Of a DNA stretch of 46,827 nucleotides, positions 20,903 through 29,823 are shown one piece after another (positions within the stretch are counted from its first letter, which is position 1; each line of letters begins with the position of its first letter). Both the position numbers and the translations under genes were made by a program. The notes beneath the pieces were generated by a model. That model was given only the letters and a program-made list of their open reading frames with translations. It had not been told where the DNA came from and searched no databases. Source of the stretch: JANNGZ01 sp031404155 (GTDB lineage Bacteria > Pseudomonadota > Gammaproteobacteria > Burkholderiales > Burkholderiaceae_C); the NCBI GenBank assembly GCA_031404155.1, contig JANNGZ010000248.1, forward strand, positions 1 to 46,827. Direction: 5' to 3'.

Positions 20903-22054
20903 TTACTTGGACTCCATCAGCGCCACGAAGCGGTCGAACAGGTAGCCGATGTCGTGCGGCCCAGGGCTCGCCTCCGGGTGGCCCTGGAAGCAGAACGCGG
21001 GTTTGTCGGTGCGCGCCAAGCCTTGCAGGGTGCCGTCGAAGAGCGACACGTGGGTCGGCCGCAGCTTGGCCGGCAGGCTGGCCTCGTCGACCGCAAAGCC
21101 GTGGTTCTGGCTGGTGATGCTGACACGGCCGCTGTCCAGGTCTTTCACCGGGTGGTTGGCACCGTGGTGGCCGAACTTCATCTTGAAGGTCTTGGCACCC
21201 GAGGCAATCGCCAGAATCTGGTGGCCGAGGCAGATGCCGAAGGTGGGCACGCCGGTGTCGACCAGGCTGCGCGTGGCGCGGATCGCATAGTCGCAGGGCT
21301 GCGGGTCACCCGGGCCGTTGCTGAGGAACAGCCCGTCCGGGCGCAGCGCAAGCACCTCGGCGGCGCTGGTTTGGGCCGGCACCACGGTGACGCGGCAGCC
21401 GCGGCTGGCCAGCATGCGCAGGATGTTGCGCTTGACGCCGAAGTCGTAGGCCACCACATGGCGCTGCTGCGCGGACTGGGTGCCGAAACCCGCCTCGAGC
21501 GCCCACTCGGTCTCGCTCCACTCGTAAGGCTGCCGAACACTGACCACCTTGGCGAGGTCCAGGCCGGACATGTTCGGTGCCCCCTGCGCCCGAGCGAGCG
21601 CGGTGGCGACATCGTCCTGCGTCACCCGGTGCCCGGCCGCGAAGGTGGCGATGCAACCGTTCTGCGCGCCCTGGCTGCGCAGGTGCCGCGTCAAGCGCCG
21701 GGTGTCGATGTCGGCGATCGCCACCGTGCCCTCGCGCCGAAGGTACTCGTCCAGCGGCATCGCGCTGCGGTAGTTCGAAACTCGAACCGAGAGATCCTTG
21801 ATGACCAAGCCGGCGGCGTGCACCTTGGAGGCCTCGACGTCCTGGACACTGATGCCGTAGTTGCCGATGTGCGGATAGGTCAGCGTGACGATCTGCTGGC
21901 AATAACTCGGGTCGGTCAGGATTTCCTGGTACCCGGTGAGAGCGGTGTTGAACACCACCTCGCCCACGGCGTGACCCGGCGCGCCGATGGACGTGCCATG
22001 AAAGACGCTGCCGTCGGAGAGGACCAGCAGCGCGGGGGGCAGGACGCTGAGCAA
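20903..22054 (-). CDS. carA: Carbamoyl-phosphate synthase small subunit
   Basis: 383 residues. The N-terminal domain starts PALLVLSDGSVFHGTSIGAPG; the class I glutamine amidotransferase domain has the nucleophile C275 in FGICLGHQ and the H359/E361 pair in GHPEASPG. It hydrolyses glutamine and channels ammonia to CarB. The start is a TTG at 22054 with GGAG about seven bases upstream. Its TAA lies next to the carB ATG with no gap. Confidence 0.97.
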   Translation of the reverse strand: MLSVLPPALLVLSDGSVFHGTSIGAPGHAVGEVVFNTALTGYQEILTDPSYCQQIVTLTYPHIGNYGISVQDVEASKVHAAGLVIKDLSVRVSNYRSAMPLDEYLRREGTVAIADIDTRRLTRHLRSQGAQNGCIATFAAGHRVTQDDVATALARAQGAPNMSGLDLAKVVSVRQPYEWSETEWALEAGFGTQSAQQRHVVAYDFGVKRNILRMLASRGCRVTVVPAQTSAAEVLALRPDGLFLSNGPGDPQPCDYAIRATRSLVDTGVPTFGICLGHQILAIASGAKTFKMKFGHHGANHPVKDLDSGRVSITSQNHGFAVDEASLPAKLRPTHVSLFDGTLQGLARTDKPAFCFQGHPEASPGPHDIGYLFDRFVALMESK

Positions 22055-22180
22055 GAGAGGCTCCGAAAGGCGGCGCGCACGTCGTGGCAGCGCACCGTTT
22101 CAAGGTGGGTTCCGGGCTTGTCCCGAAAAGCGATGAGGTGTGCCAGACGCCCGCGCCTAGAGTGGCGGGCAAACCTGTCG

Positions 22181-22186
22181 ATTGTA
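22181..22186 (-). promoter_or_regulatory. Candidate carAB -10 box
   Basis: On the minus strand TACAAT lies about 125 bases before the carA TTG, in the 225-base gap between carA and the GlcG-like gene. No TTGACA-like -35 is evident. The rest of the gap is GC-rich with no clear leader peptide or riboswitch. Confidence 0.35.
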
Positions 22187-22279
22187 CCGGCCGCGGTCCG
22201 TGCGACCGGTCAGGGAAGGCTGTCGCAGCGCGCCGAACGCGCCTGCGCCAAGCGGCCCGGCGCTACTGCTTGCGTATGT

Positions 22280-22684
22280 TCAGCCCAACGCGGCGATACC
22301 GGCACGCGCGATCTGCACATCCTCGCTCGACTTGACCCCGCTGACGCCCACCGCTCCGAGGCATTCGCCGCCGATCACCACGGGCACACCTCCTTCGAGC
22401 ATGCCCTCGAGCTGCGGCGCGCTCAGAAACGCGGTGCGGCCCTGGTTGATCAACTCCTCGTAGACCCGGCTCTCACGACGGCCCAGGGCCGCCGTGCGCG
22501 CCTTTGCCGGTGCAATATGCGCCGAAATCGGCGGCGCACCGTCGAGCCGCTGCAGCCACAAGAGGTGCCCACCGTCGTCGACGATCGCGATCGTCACCGC
22601 CCACTGGTTGCGTTGTGCCTCGGCCGCCGCGGCCTGGGCGATCCGTTGCGCGTCCTGCATTTCTAGCATCTGGCGTGGCTTCAT
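22280..22684 (-). CDS. GlcG/HbpS-family (DUF336) protein
   Basis: 134 residues. The pattern QDAQRIAQAAAAEA, then TIAIVDDGGHLLWLQRLDGAP, KARTAALGRRES and the glycine-rich VVIGGECLGAVGVSG is typical of the small GlcG/HbpS family. Some members bind or degrade haem; others sit beside glycolate genes without a known activity. The substrate here is unknown. An ATG at 22669 (MLEMQD) is an alternative start. The first ATG has no ribosome-binding site but a GAAAAT seven bases before it (22692-22697). Confidence 0.8.
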   Translation of the reverse strand: MKPRQMLEMQDAQRIAQAAAAEAQRNQWAVTIAIVDDGGHLLWLQRLDGAPPISAHIAPAKARTAALGRRESRVYEELINQGRTAFLSAPQLEGMLEGGVPVVIGGECLGAVGVSGVKSSEDVQIARAGIAALG

Positions 22685-22763
22685 TCGGGCGATTTTCCAC
22701 AGCGGGATCGGGCTGGAACTGTATTCGACAAGTCACCAATACCCGAACAACGCGCTGGGGAAC

Positions 22764-22769
22764 TAGAAT
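22764..22769 (+). promoter_or_regulatory. yccA-like gene -10 box
   Basis: TAGAAT lies 57 bases before the ATG at 22827, in the 142-base divergent gap. The -35 region at 16-18 bases upstream is not recognisable. A GGAGG ribosome-binding site follows near 22816. Confidence 0.45.
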
Positions 22770-22826
22770 TCGCCACGCGGGTCATATCCCGCTGTAAGTT
22801 CCCCTACACCACTGGAGGTCCCCTTC

Positions 22827-23525
22827 ATGAACGAAAGCCTGCAAACCGCATTCCCCGGCCAGACCGGCGCGGGCGCGCTGGCGGAGCAGCGCAACCGCGT
22901 GCTGCGCAACACCTACTGGCTGCTGGCGCTGTCGCTCGTACCCACGGTGTTGGGCGCCTGGGTTGGCGTCAGCACCGGCATCATGTCCACGATGGGCGCG
23001 GGCATGAGCATGATCGTGTTCCTGGTCGGCGCCTTCGGCTTCTTGTTCGCGATCGAGAAGACCAAGGAGTCGTCCACCGGCGTGCTCGTGCTGCTCGCGT
23101 TCACCTTCTTCATGGGCCTGATGCTGGCGCGCCTGGTCGGCTCGATTCTCGGCCTGCGAAACGGCTCGTCGCTGGTGATGACGGCCTTCGGCGGCACCGC
23201 GGTGATCTTCTTCGCGATGGCGACGCTGGCCAGCGTGATCAAACGCGACCTGAGCGGCATGGGCAAGTTCCTCACTGTCGGCGCGCTGGTGCTGTTCGTC
23301 GCCTTCATCGCCAACTTCTTCCTGCAGTCGTCTGCGCTGATGCTGGCGCTGCTGGTGATCTGCCTGGGCCTGTTCTCGGCCTTCATGCTGTACGACATCA
23401 AGCGCGTGATCGATGGTGGCGAGACGAACTACATCTCGGCGACGCTGGCGATCTACCTGGACGTCTACAACGTGTTCCAGAGCCTGCTGGCGCTGCTCGG
23501 CATCTTCGGCGGCGAGCGCGATTAG
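22827..23525 (+). CDS. yccA: Bax inhibitor-1/YccA family membrane protein
   Basis: 232 residues with seven membrane helices and a soluble N-terminus of about 30 residues. The family signature near helix 3-4 (GTAVIFFAMATLAS) and the C-terminal SAFMLYDIKRVIDGGETNYISATLAIYLDVYNVFQSLLALL are typical of TMBIM/YccA. In E. coli YccA is a substrate and modulator of FtsH; FtsH is encoded 8 kb away here, but not in the same operon. GGAGG precedes the ATG and an intrinsic terminator follows, so it is likely transcribed alone. Confidence 0.93.
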   Translation: MNESLQTAFPGQTGAGALAEQRNRVLRNTYWLLALSLVPTVLGAWVGVSTGIMSTMGAGMSMIVFLVGAFGFLFAIEKTKESSTGVLVLLAFTFFMGLMLARLVGSILGLRNGSSLVMTAFGGTAVIFFAMATLASVIKRDLSGMGKFLTVGALVLFVAFIANFFLQSSALMLALLVICLGLFSAFMLYDIKRVIDGGETNYISATLAIYLDVYNVFQSLLALLGIFGGERD

Positions 23526-23547
23526 CGCTTCCGCTGAATGAAGTATC

Positions 23548-23577
23548 GGGCCCGTCACGGGGCCCTTTTTATTTTTG
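23548..23577 (+). terminator. Intrinsic terminator after yccA-like gene
   Basis: gggccc (23548-23553) pairs with gggccc (23560-23565) and is followed by TTTTTATTTTT. It lies between the stops of the convergent yccA-like gene and rlmD. Confidence 0.88.
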
Positions 23578-23579
23578 CC

Positions 23580-24929
23580 TCAGCTTCGATCGAAGACTGC
23601 GATGCTCTCGACATGCGCGGTGTGCGCGAACATGTTCACCGCGCCCGCGGCCGCACAGCGATAACCGGCCTGATGCACCAGCAGACCGGCATCGCGCGCC
23701 AGCGTGGCCGGGTTGCAGCTCACATAGACGATTCGCTCGGGTGGCTGCCAGTCCGACGAGCCGGCTTGATGCAGTTCGGCAAGCGCCTTCGCCAGCGCAA
23801 AGGCGCCTTCGCGCGGCGGGTCGACCAGCCACTTCTGTGCTGAGCCATGCGCGCGCAGTTGCTCGGCTGTCAGCTCGAAAAGGTCGCGCGTCTGGAACGA
23901 GGTTTGCGCCACAAGGCCATTGCGTTCTGCGTTCCCGCGCGCCCGCGCCACCAGTACTTCGCTGCCTTCGATGCCTAGCACTTCGCGCGAGCGCGTCGCC
24001 AGCGGCAAGGTGAAGTTGCCCAGGCCGCAGAACCAGTCGATCACGCGCTCGTGGGCCTGCGGCTCGAGCAGGCGGATCGCCTGGCCGACCAGCACCCGGT
24101 TGATCAGCGGGTTGACCTGGGTGAAATCGGTCGGCTTGAACGCCATCGAGATGCCGAACTCCGGCAGCGCATAGGCGAGTTCGGGGCCGCCTTCATCGAG
24201 CAGCGCCACGCTGTCGGGCCCCTTGGGCTGAAGCCACCACTGCACACCATGCAGCGCACCGAACTCGCGCAGCCGCCGCCTGTCGGCCTCGCTCAGCGGC
24301 TCCAGATGACGCAGCACGAGTGCGACCACGTCGTCGCCCGCGGCCAGTTCGATCTGCGGCAAACGCTCGCGTTCGTCCATGGCGCCGATCAGTCCGCGCA
24401 GCGGCATCAGCAGCGCGCTCACCGCGGGCAGCAGCACCGGGCAGACCCGCATGTCGGCCACGTAGCGCGACTTGCGCTCATGAAATCCCACCAGCACCGT
24501 GCCCTTCTTGGCTACATAGCGAACCGACAACCGCGCGCGGTAGCGGTAGCCCCAGGCGGGCCCTTCGATCGGCCGCAGCATCTGCTCGGGCTTCACCTTG
24601 CTCAAGTGCCACAAGGTGTCTTCGAGCACCCGCTGCTTGATGGCCAGCTGCGCGCCGGGGTGTAGGTGCTGCATCTTGCAGCCGCCACACGCACCCGCGT
24701 GCAGGCCGAAGTGCGGGCATGGCGGCCGCACACGCTGCGAGCTTTCACGGCGCAGTGCGGTCAGCGTGCCCTGCTCCCAGTTGTTCTTGCGCCGGTGAAT
24801 CTGCACCCGCACCTGCTCGCCCGGCAAGGCGCCTTCGATGAACACCACCTTGCCGTCGGCACGGCGCGCCACGCCCTGCGCTTCGAGGTCGAGCGAGTCG
24901 ACCCCGAGCCAATCGTCTTGTTCGGTCAT
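23580..24929 (-). CDS. rlmD: 23S rRNA (uracil-1939-C5)-methyltransferase RlmD
   Basis: 449 residues. An N-terminal TRAM domain (about 1-60) is followed by the iron-sulphur cysteines C71, C81, C84 and C163. The methyltransferase domain has the SAM region VIDWFCGLGNFTLPLA, the DPPREG motif (about 370) and the catalytic C405 in VYVSCNPATLARD. This cluster pattern separates RlmD (RumA) from TrmA. It lies 47 bases after rpoS. GATAAT sits eight bases before its ATG (24938-24943), so it may also have its own start point. Confidence 0.94.
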   Translation of the reverse strand: MTEQDDWLGVDSLDLEAQGVARRADGKVVFIEGALPGEQVRVQIHRRKNNWEQGTLTALRRESSQRVRPPCPHFGLHAGACGGCKMQHLHPGAQLAIKQRVLEDTLWHLSKVKPEQMLRPIEGPAWGYRYRARLSVRYVAKKGTVLVGFHERKSRYVADMRVCPVLLPAVSALLMPLRGLIGAMDERERLPQIELAAGDDVVALVLRHLEPLSEADRRRLREFGALHGVQWWLQPKGPDSVALLDEGGPELAYALPEFGISMAFKPTDFTQVNPLINRVLVGQAIRLLEPQAHERVIDWFCGLGNFTLPLATRSREVLGIEGSEVLVARARGNAERNGLVAQTSFQTRDLFELTAEQLRAHGSAQKWLVDPPREGAFALAKALAELHQAGSSDWQPPERIVYVSCNPATLARDAGLLVHQAGYRCAAAGAVNMFAHTAHVESIAVFDRS

Positions 24930-24976
24930 GCGGCCGGATTATCCGGGCCGCCATTGATGCGCCGAGCTTGGGGTGC

Positions 24977-25990
24977 TCAGAAGATCGAATCGCGGCCGAC
25001 GCCCTGGCGCGCCATGCGGCGCTTGAGCTTGAGCAGCGCCTCCTGCTGGATCTGCCGTATTCGCTCGCGTGTCAGGCCCATGCGGGCGGCCAACACTTCC
25101 AGCGTTTCGGGTTCGCGGTCGCGCAGGCCGTAGCGGCCGGCCAGCACTTCGCGCTCGCGCTCGTTGAGTTCCGACAAGCCGTGGTCGAGCAACTCGCCCA
25201 CTTCGCGCGTCAGCGTCAGGCCCATCGGGTCGGTGGCCTGGTCGTCGGCCACCGAGTCGAGCATCGATTCCGGCGCGTCGCGCTCCAGCGGTGCGTCCAG
25301 CGAGGTGGGCTGCTCGGCAAACTTGAGCAGGCCGCTCACCTCCTGCACGGGGCGGCCGACGGCGGCGGCGATGGCCTCCACGCGCACCGTGCGTTCGCCG
25401 CCTTCCACCGGGGCCGCCATCTCCAGCGCGCGGCGCGCCTTGAGCACCTGGTTCAAGTCGCGCACCACATGCACCGGCAGCCGAACCAGCCGCGCCTGAT
25501 GCATGATCGCGCGCTCGATGTTCTGGCGGATCCACCAGGATGCGTAGGTCGAAAAGCGGAACCCACGTTCGGGTTCGAACTTGCCGATCGCGTGCATCAG
25601 GCCGAGGTTGCCTTCTTCGATCAGGTCGCTCATTGGCAAGCCGCGGCCGAGGTAGTTCTTGGCGATGCTGACCACCAGGCGCAGGTTGCGCTCGATCATC
25701 GACTGGCGCGCTTCGAAATCGCCCGCGCGCGCCCGCACCGCGGTGTCGAATTCCTGCTGTGGCGTCAGCAGCGGCGCGCGCCGAATGTCGCGCAGGTAGC
25801 TTTGCAGCGTATTGCCGACCTCGGGCTCGCCGGGCGCGATGTCCGCGGGGGTGTCCGACGCATCGGGCATGTTCTGCAGGTCGGGCAGCGCGTCGTCTGC
25901 GCGCCCTGCGGCGCGCTCATCCAGCCCGTCGGTCAGCGGGCTCGCATCTTTGGCATGCCCGTTGCGCAAGGAGTCGCGGCGCTTGGTCAT
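24977..25990 (-). CDS. rpoS: RNA polymerase sigma factor RpoS
   Basis: 337 residues. Region 1.2 (LQSYLRDIRRAPLLTPQQE), region 2 (NLRLVVSIAKNYLGRGLPMSDLIEEGNLGLMHAIGKFEPERGFRFSTYASWWIRQ) and region 4 with the helix-turn-helix LEVLAARMGLTRERIRQIQ are complete. The family is the group 2 sigma-70 type and the nlpD neighbourhood identifies it as RpoS, the general stress sigma factor. In enterobacteria the main rpoS promoter lies inside nlpD; the same may hold here, as the nlpD-rpoS gap is only 27 bases. Confidence 0.95.
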   Translation of the reverse strand: MTKRRDSLRNGHAKDASPLTDGLDERAAGRADDALPDLQNMPDASDTPADIAPGEPEVGNTLQSYLRDIRRAPLLTPQQEFDTAVRARAGDFEARQSMIERNLRLVVSIAKNYLGRGLPMSDLIEEGNLGLMHAIGKFEPERGFRFSTYASWWIRQNIERAIMHQARLVRLPVHVVRDLNQVLKARRALEMAAPVEGGERTVRVEAIAAAVGRPVQEVSGLLKFAEQPTSLDAPLERDAPESMLDSVADDQATDPMGLTLTREVGELLDHGLSELNEREREVLAGRYGLRDREPETLEVLAARMGLTRERIRQIQQEALLKLKRRMARQGVGRDSIF

Positions 25991-26017
25991 GCTGTGTTCC
26001 GGGCATCGTCGCCAGCG

Positions 26018-27022
26018 CTAACGCGGCGGCAGAAGTCGTACCGGGTCGATCGGCTTGCCCAGGCGTCGTATCTCGAAGTGCAGTTGCACCCGCTCGGCTT
26101 CGGTCGCGCCCATCTCGGCAATGCGCTGGCCGCGACGCACAGCCTGATCTTCCTTGACCAGCAGAGCCTGGTTGTGCGCGTACGCGGTGAGGTAGGTGTT
26201 GTTGTGTTTGACGATCACCACGTTGCCATAGCCGCGCACGCCCGAGCCCGCGTAGACGACGCGGCCATCGGCAGCGGCGAGCACCGGGTCGCCGGCCTTG
26301 CCGGGAATCGCAATGCCCTTGTTGCGCGCTTCATCGAATGCGGTGCCCACCGGCCCGTTGGCCGGCCAGATCCAGCTCACCTCTTCATCGGGGTCGCGGC
26401 CAGCGGCGCTGTTGTTCGGCGGCGGCATGCCCGGCGACGCGGCAACCGGGCCTGGCGTTGCCGCCGGCGCGGCAACAGGCGGCGGTGCCGCCGGCAGGCC
26501 GGCGCCAGCGCCTGGCGCCGGGCTCGACGCCGCACTGCGCCCGTCCAGGGGCCTAGCTTCGACCTTCGTCGAGGCTACCGCGCGCGGCCCGGGCGCCGCC
26601 GGGTCGGCGCCCGGTGGCGCGACGCGCAAGACCTGGCCGACCTCGATCAGGTTCGGGTTGTCCATGCCGTTCCAGCGCGCTACGTCGCGCCAGTTCTGCC
26701 CATGCTCCAGGCCGATACGCATCAGCGTGTCGCCGGGCTTCACGCTGTAGTAGCCGGGCTTGCCGGCGTTTTCGGCGCCGGGCAGCGGCTTACTCGGGTC
26801 GCCGATGGTGGCGGCCACCGTGCCGGCCGCGGCATTCGCGCCCGCCGCGGCGGGCGCTTGCGGTCGCGCCACCGGCGCACGTTCTTCCACCGGCGCCTTG
26901 TTGCGCGGCGATGCGCAGGCGCCCAGCATCGACACAAGCACGGCGGCGAGCAAGCTCGCGTGCAAGCGGCTCGGCCAGCCTCGGGTGGTGCTCTGAAATC
27001 TCATCGGGATAAGGTGTCTCAT
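26018..27022 (-). CDS. nlpD: NlpD-like lipoprotein, LysM and degenerate M23 domains
   Basis: 334 residues from the ATG at 27022, which overlaps the pcm stop as ATGA; an ATG at 27004 is equally possible. A lipobox LGAC ends at C36. A LysM domain (YSVKPGDTLMRIGLEHG to VGQVLRV) is followed by a long Pro/Ala-rich linker and a C-terminal LytM/M23 domain. In that domain the zinc-ligand positions are replaced: NKGIAIPG stands where active enzymes have HxGxD, although LHFEIR is kept. NlpD of this kind is not a peptidase but activates an amidase (AmiC) during cell separation. The envelope role is inferred from the family. Confidence 0.9.
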   Translation of the reverse strand: MRHLIPMRFQSTTRGWPSRLHASLLAAVLVSMLGACASPRNKAPVEERAPVARPQAPAAAGANAAAGTVAATIGDPSKPLPGAENAGKPGYYSVKPGDTLMRIGLEHGQNWRDVARWNGMDNPNLIEVGQVLRVAPPGADPAAPGPRAVASTKVEARPLDGRSAASSPAPGAGAGLPAAPPPVAAPAATPGPVAASPGMPPPNNSAAGRDPDEEVSWIWPANGPVGTAFDEARNKGIAIPGKAGDPVLAAADGRVVYAGSGVRGYGNVVIVKHNNTYLTAYAHNQALLVKEDQAVRRGQRIAEMGATEAERVQLHFEIRRLGKPIDPVRLLPPR

Positions 27023-27834
27023 GCTCCGGTGCCCGATATTAAGGGCACGAAACGCACCGGATCGTGAACCGACCGTAGCCACCCGGACTCGGTGCGGTCG
27101 ACGACCACCAGCGCATGTGCGCCGCCATGGCGCACCGGCGCGATGAGCCGCCCGCCGATCGCGAGCTGCTCGAGCCAGGCCGGTGGCACCTCGTCGCCGC
27201 CCGCGGCCGCGATGATGCTGTCGTAGGGCGCATTGGGCGCGTGGCCCAGGGTGCCGTCGCCGAACACCAGCCGCACCTTGTCCTGGCGCAGGCCGCCGAG
27301 GTTCTCGCGCGCTTTTTCATGCAGCGCACGCAGGCGTTCGACCGAGACAACCTGGCGGCTCAAGCTTGCCAGCAGCGCCACCTGGTAGCCACAGCCGGTG
27401 CCGATCTCGAGCACATTCCCGAGCGAGTTCGTGGCCCTGGCGTTCTGGCCCTCGAACAGCAGCGTGAGCATGCGTGCGATCACGCCCGGCTTGGAGATCG
27501 TCTGCCCGAGCCCGATCGGCAACGCGGTGTCTTCGTAGGCTTGGGCCACCAATGCGCTGTCGACGAAGCGGTGCCGCGGCACGCTGCCGATCACACTCAA
27601 CACCGCGGCATGGCCATGGCCGTCGGCGCGCAGCCGCTGGACCAAGCCCGCGCGCACCCGTGCCGAATCCAGGCCGAGGCCGCTCGGCCCGCCGCTGCCG
27701 CGGTGGGCATCGTGCCGCGCTTGCGCGGGGCTCCCCTCGGCGGGCCGCTGCACACGGCGCTTTGGCGCGGGCGGCTTAGATGCCGCGATGACGCTCGCGA
27801 GCCCGAGCGGAAAGCGCGGTGCCCGCGGGGTCAT
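27019..27834 (-). CDS. pcm: Protein-L-isoaspartate O-methyltransferase
   Basis: 271 residues from the ATG at 27834, chosen because it overlaps the surE stop as ATGA. The enzyme methylates L-isoaspartyl residues so that they can be repaired. The SAM motif NVLEIGTGCGYQVALLA and FGDGTLGHAPNAPYDSIIAAAGGDEVP are clear, as is the SVPRHRFVD substrate region. About 50 N-terminal residues, rich in Pro and Arg, go beyond the usual 210-220 residue enzyme. They may be a variable extension, or the true start could be internal. Confidence 0.92.
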   Translation of the reverse strand: MTPRAPRFPLGLASVIAASKPPAPKRRVQRPAEGSPAQARHDAHRGSGGPSGLGLDSARVRAGLVQRLRADGHGHAAVLSVIGSVPRHRFVDSALVAQAYEDTALPIGLGQTISKPGVIARMLTLLFEGQNARATNSLGNVLEIGTGCGYQVALLASLSRQVVSVERLRALHEKARENLGGLRQDKVRLVFGDGTLGHAPNAPYDSIIAAAGGDEVPPAWLEQLAIGGRLIAPVRHGGAHALVVVDRTESGWLRSVHDPVRFVPLISGTGA

Positions 27835-28580
27835 CGCAGGCCGCCCAAGGCATCGCGCCACGTCGGCAGCGAAGCGTGATCGGTCAGGTCCACCTGCAGC
27901 GGCGTGATCGAGACATGGCCGCTGGCAGTGGCGTGGAAGTCGGTGCCCTCACCGGCCTCGCGTGCATCGCCGGCGGGGCCGATCCAGTAGATCGGCTCGC
28001 CACGCGGGTTGGTCTGGCGGATCACCGGCTCGCTGGCATGCCGGCGCCCGAGGCGCGTGACACGGCGCGCCAGCGCGGGCGCGTCGGCACGGTTTGGAAT
28101 ATTGACATTGAGCAGCAAGGGCTGGCCGAAGGCGGGCAGCGCCAGCACCTGCTCAACCACCGCACGTGCCACGCTCGCGGCCGCGTCGAGTTGCGCCCAA
28201 CCCTTTTCAACCTGCGAGAACGCGATCGATGGGATGCCGAAAAGATAACCTTCCATCGCCGCGGCAACGGTGCCCGAATACAGCGTGTCGTCGCCCATGT
28301 TGGCACCGTTGTTGATGCCCGAGAGCACCAGGTCCGGGCGTTGCAGCACACCGGTGAGTGCCACATGCACGCAGTCCGACGGCGTGCCGTTCACATAGCG
28401 AAAGCCGTTGCCCGCGGTGAAGACTTGCAGGGGCCGGCCCAGGGTCAGCGCGTTGGAGGTACCGCTGGCGTTTTGTTCGGGCGCGATGACGTCGATGTCG
28501 CCCAGGCCCTGCATCGCCCGCACCAGCGCCGCGAGGCCGGGGGCGAGGTATCCATCGTCGTTGGCGATCAGAATGCGCAT
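27831..28580 (-). CDS. surE: 5'/3'-nucleotidase SurE
   Basis: 249 residues. The start MRILIANDDGYLAPG gives the metal pair D8 and D9; SGINNGANMGDDTLYSGTVAAAMEG is the other diagnostic stretch. SurE hydrolyses nucleoside monophosphates and helps stationary-phase survival. It heads the surE-pcm-nlpD-rpoS-rlmD run. Its ATG has no ribosome-binding site but lies six bases after a TACAAT box. The upstream extension of the frame is not used. Confidence 0.96.
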   Translation of the reverse strand: MRILIANDDGYLAPGLAALVRAMQGLGDIDVIAPEQNASGTSNALTLGRPLQVFTAGNGFRYVNGTPSDCVHVALTGVLQRPDLVLSGINNGANMGDDTLYSGTVAAAMEGYLFGIPSIAFSQVEKGWAQLDAAASVARAVVEQVLALPAFGQPLLLNVNIPNRADAPALARRVTRLGRRHASEPVIRQTNPRGEPIYWIGPAGDAREAGEGTDFHATASGHVSITPLQVDLTDHASLPTWRDALGGLR

Positions 28581-28586
28581 GCGGGC

Positions 28587-28592
28587 ATTGTA
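28587..28592 (-). promoter_or_regulatory. surE -10 box, leaderless geometry
   Basis: On the minus strand TACAAT is separated from the surE ATG by six G/C bases (GCCCGC), putting the predicted start on the A of ATG. It is in the 104-base divergent gap to the oxidoreductase gene. Confidence 0.55.
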
Positions 28593-28684
28593 GGGAGTCG
28601 ACGTTGCGGCGCGACGCGATCGGCCCCTGCGCATCCCTATCATCATTGATTACGTAACACCGCTCAATCAAGAAGGACGCTGCA

Positions 28685-29662
28685 ATGAAGGCATGGATCT
28701 GCGAGAACCCCACCGGCATCGAGGCGCTGCAATGGCGCGAGCTGCCGACCCCCGAGCCCAAGGCCGGCGAGGTCCGCGTCGCGGTGCGCGCCGCGAGCCT
28801 GAATTTTCCCGACCTGCTGGTAGTGCAAGGCAAGTACCAGTTCAAGCCGACGCCGCCCTTCACCCCTGGCGCCGAGTTCTCGGGAACGGTCGACGCGGTG
28901 GGTGAAGGTGTCACAAAGCTCAAGCTTGGCGATGCGGTGGCCGCGATGGGGGTCAGCGGCGGCTTCACCACGCATGCGATCGTCAATGCGTCGCAGGCGC
29001 TGGCCTTGCCACCCGGATTCGATCTCGAAGACGGTGCGGCGTTTGCGTTCACCTACGGCACGTCGCACCACGCGCTGATGGACCGCGCCGCGCTCAAGGC
29101 CGGCGAGACGGTGCTGGTGCTCGGCGCCGCGGGGGGTGTGGGCAGCGCCGCGGTGCAGATCGCCAAGGCCGCGGGCGCGCGGGTGATCGCCGCCGCGTCG
29201 AGCGACGAAAAATGCGCGCGCTGCATCCAAATGGGCGCTGACGCCGGCATCAACTACAGCACGCAGAACCTTCGCGACACGCTCAAGGCGCTCACCGACG
29301 GCAAGGGGCCCGACGTGATCTACGACCCGGTGGGCGACACGATCGCGGAGACCGCGTTTCGCTCGATCGCCTGGCGCGGCCGCTACCTGGTGGTGGGCTT
29401 CGCCGGCGGCGCCATCCCGGCCCTGCCCTTCAACCTGGCGCTGCTCAAGGGCGCGTCGATCGTGGGTGTGTTCTGGGGCGATTTCACGCGGCGTGAGCCC
29501 AAGGCGTTTGCCGCCTCGATGGCCGAACTGGCCAAGTGGTACGCCCAAGGGCTGGTCAAGCCGGTCATCGATTCCAAGCTGCCGATGAGCGAACTGCCAC
29601 GCGCGCTCGCCCGCATGGGCTCACGCCAGGTGGTCGGCAAGCTGCTGCTGATCAACGACTGA
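28685..29662 (+). CDS. NADPH:quinone oxidoreductase-like zinc-independent MDR protein
   Basis: 325 residues. A GroES-like N-terminal domain (VRVAVRAASLNFPDLLVVQGKY, PFTPGAEFSGTVDAVGEGV) is followed by a Rossmann domain with the NADPH motif VLGAAGGVGSAAVQIAK. The zinc ligands of alcohol dehydrogenases are missing, which puts it in the quinone-reductase/acryloyl-CoA-reductase branch. The real substrate is unknown. AAGGA lies before the ATG. It stands alone, divergent from surE, with a terminator behind. Confidence 0.88.
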   Translation: MKAWICENPTGIEALQWRELPTPEPKAGEVRVAVRAASLNFPDLLVVQGKYQFKPTPPFTPGAEFSGTVDAVGEGVTKLKLGDAVAAMGVSGGFTTHAIVNASQALALPPGFDLEDGAAFAFTYGTSHHALMDRAALKAGETVLVLGAAGGVGSAAVQIAKAAGARVIAAASSDEKCARCIQMGADAGINYSTQNLRDTLKALTDGKGPDVIYDPVGDTIAETAFRSIAWRGRYLVVGFAGGAIPALPFNLALLKGASIVGVFWGDFTRREPKAFAASMAELAKWYAQGLVKPVIDSKLPMSELPRALARMGSRQVVGKLLLIND

Positions 29663-29703
29663 AGCCGCGCCGCAGCACCGCGGGTGAAGACGCCAGCGGC
29701 GGC

Positions 29704-29728
29704 AAGCACCCTCCGAGGAGGGTGCTTT
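29704..29728 (+). terminator. Intrinsic terminator after the oxidoreductase gene
   Basis: aagcaccct (29704-29712) pairs with agggtgctt (29719-29727) around ccgagg; two further G-C pairs can form in the loop. A short T run follows. It isolates the oxidoreductase from the response-regulator gene. Confidence 0.8.
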
Positions 29729-29823
29729 CATGCGCTACGATGGGCCGCACAATCCAAGCACGGCAGCAGAGCGTCGGCGCAAGGTGTGCCGGAGGCCAAG
29801 CCGGTGATGCTGGGGAAAACACA

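Noticed and set aside
27650..27800. Third copy of the intergenic element inside the 5' part of pcm
   Set aside because: It is GC-rich with similar short words, but I could not align the diagnostic hairpin or the stop-codon-proximal part.
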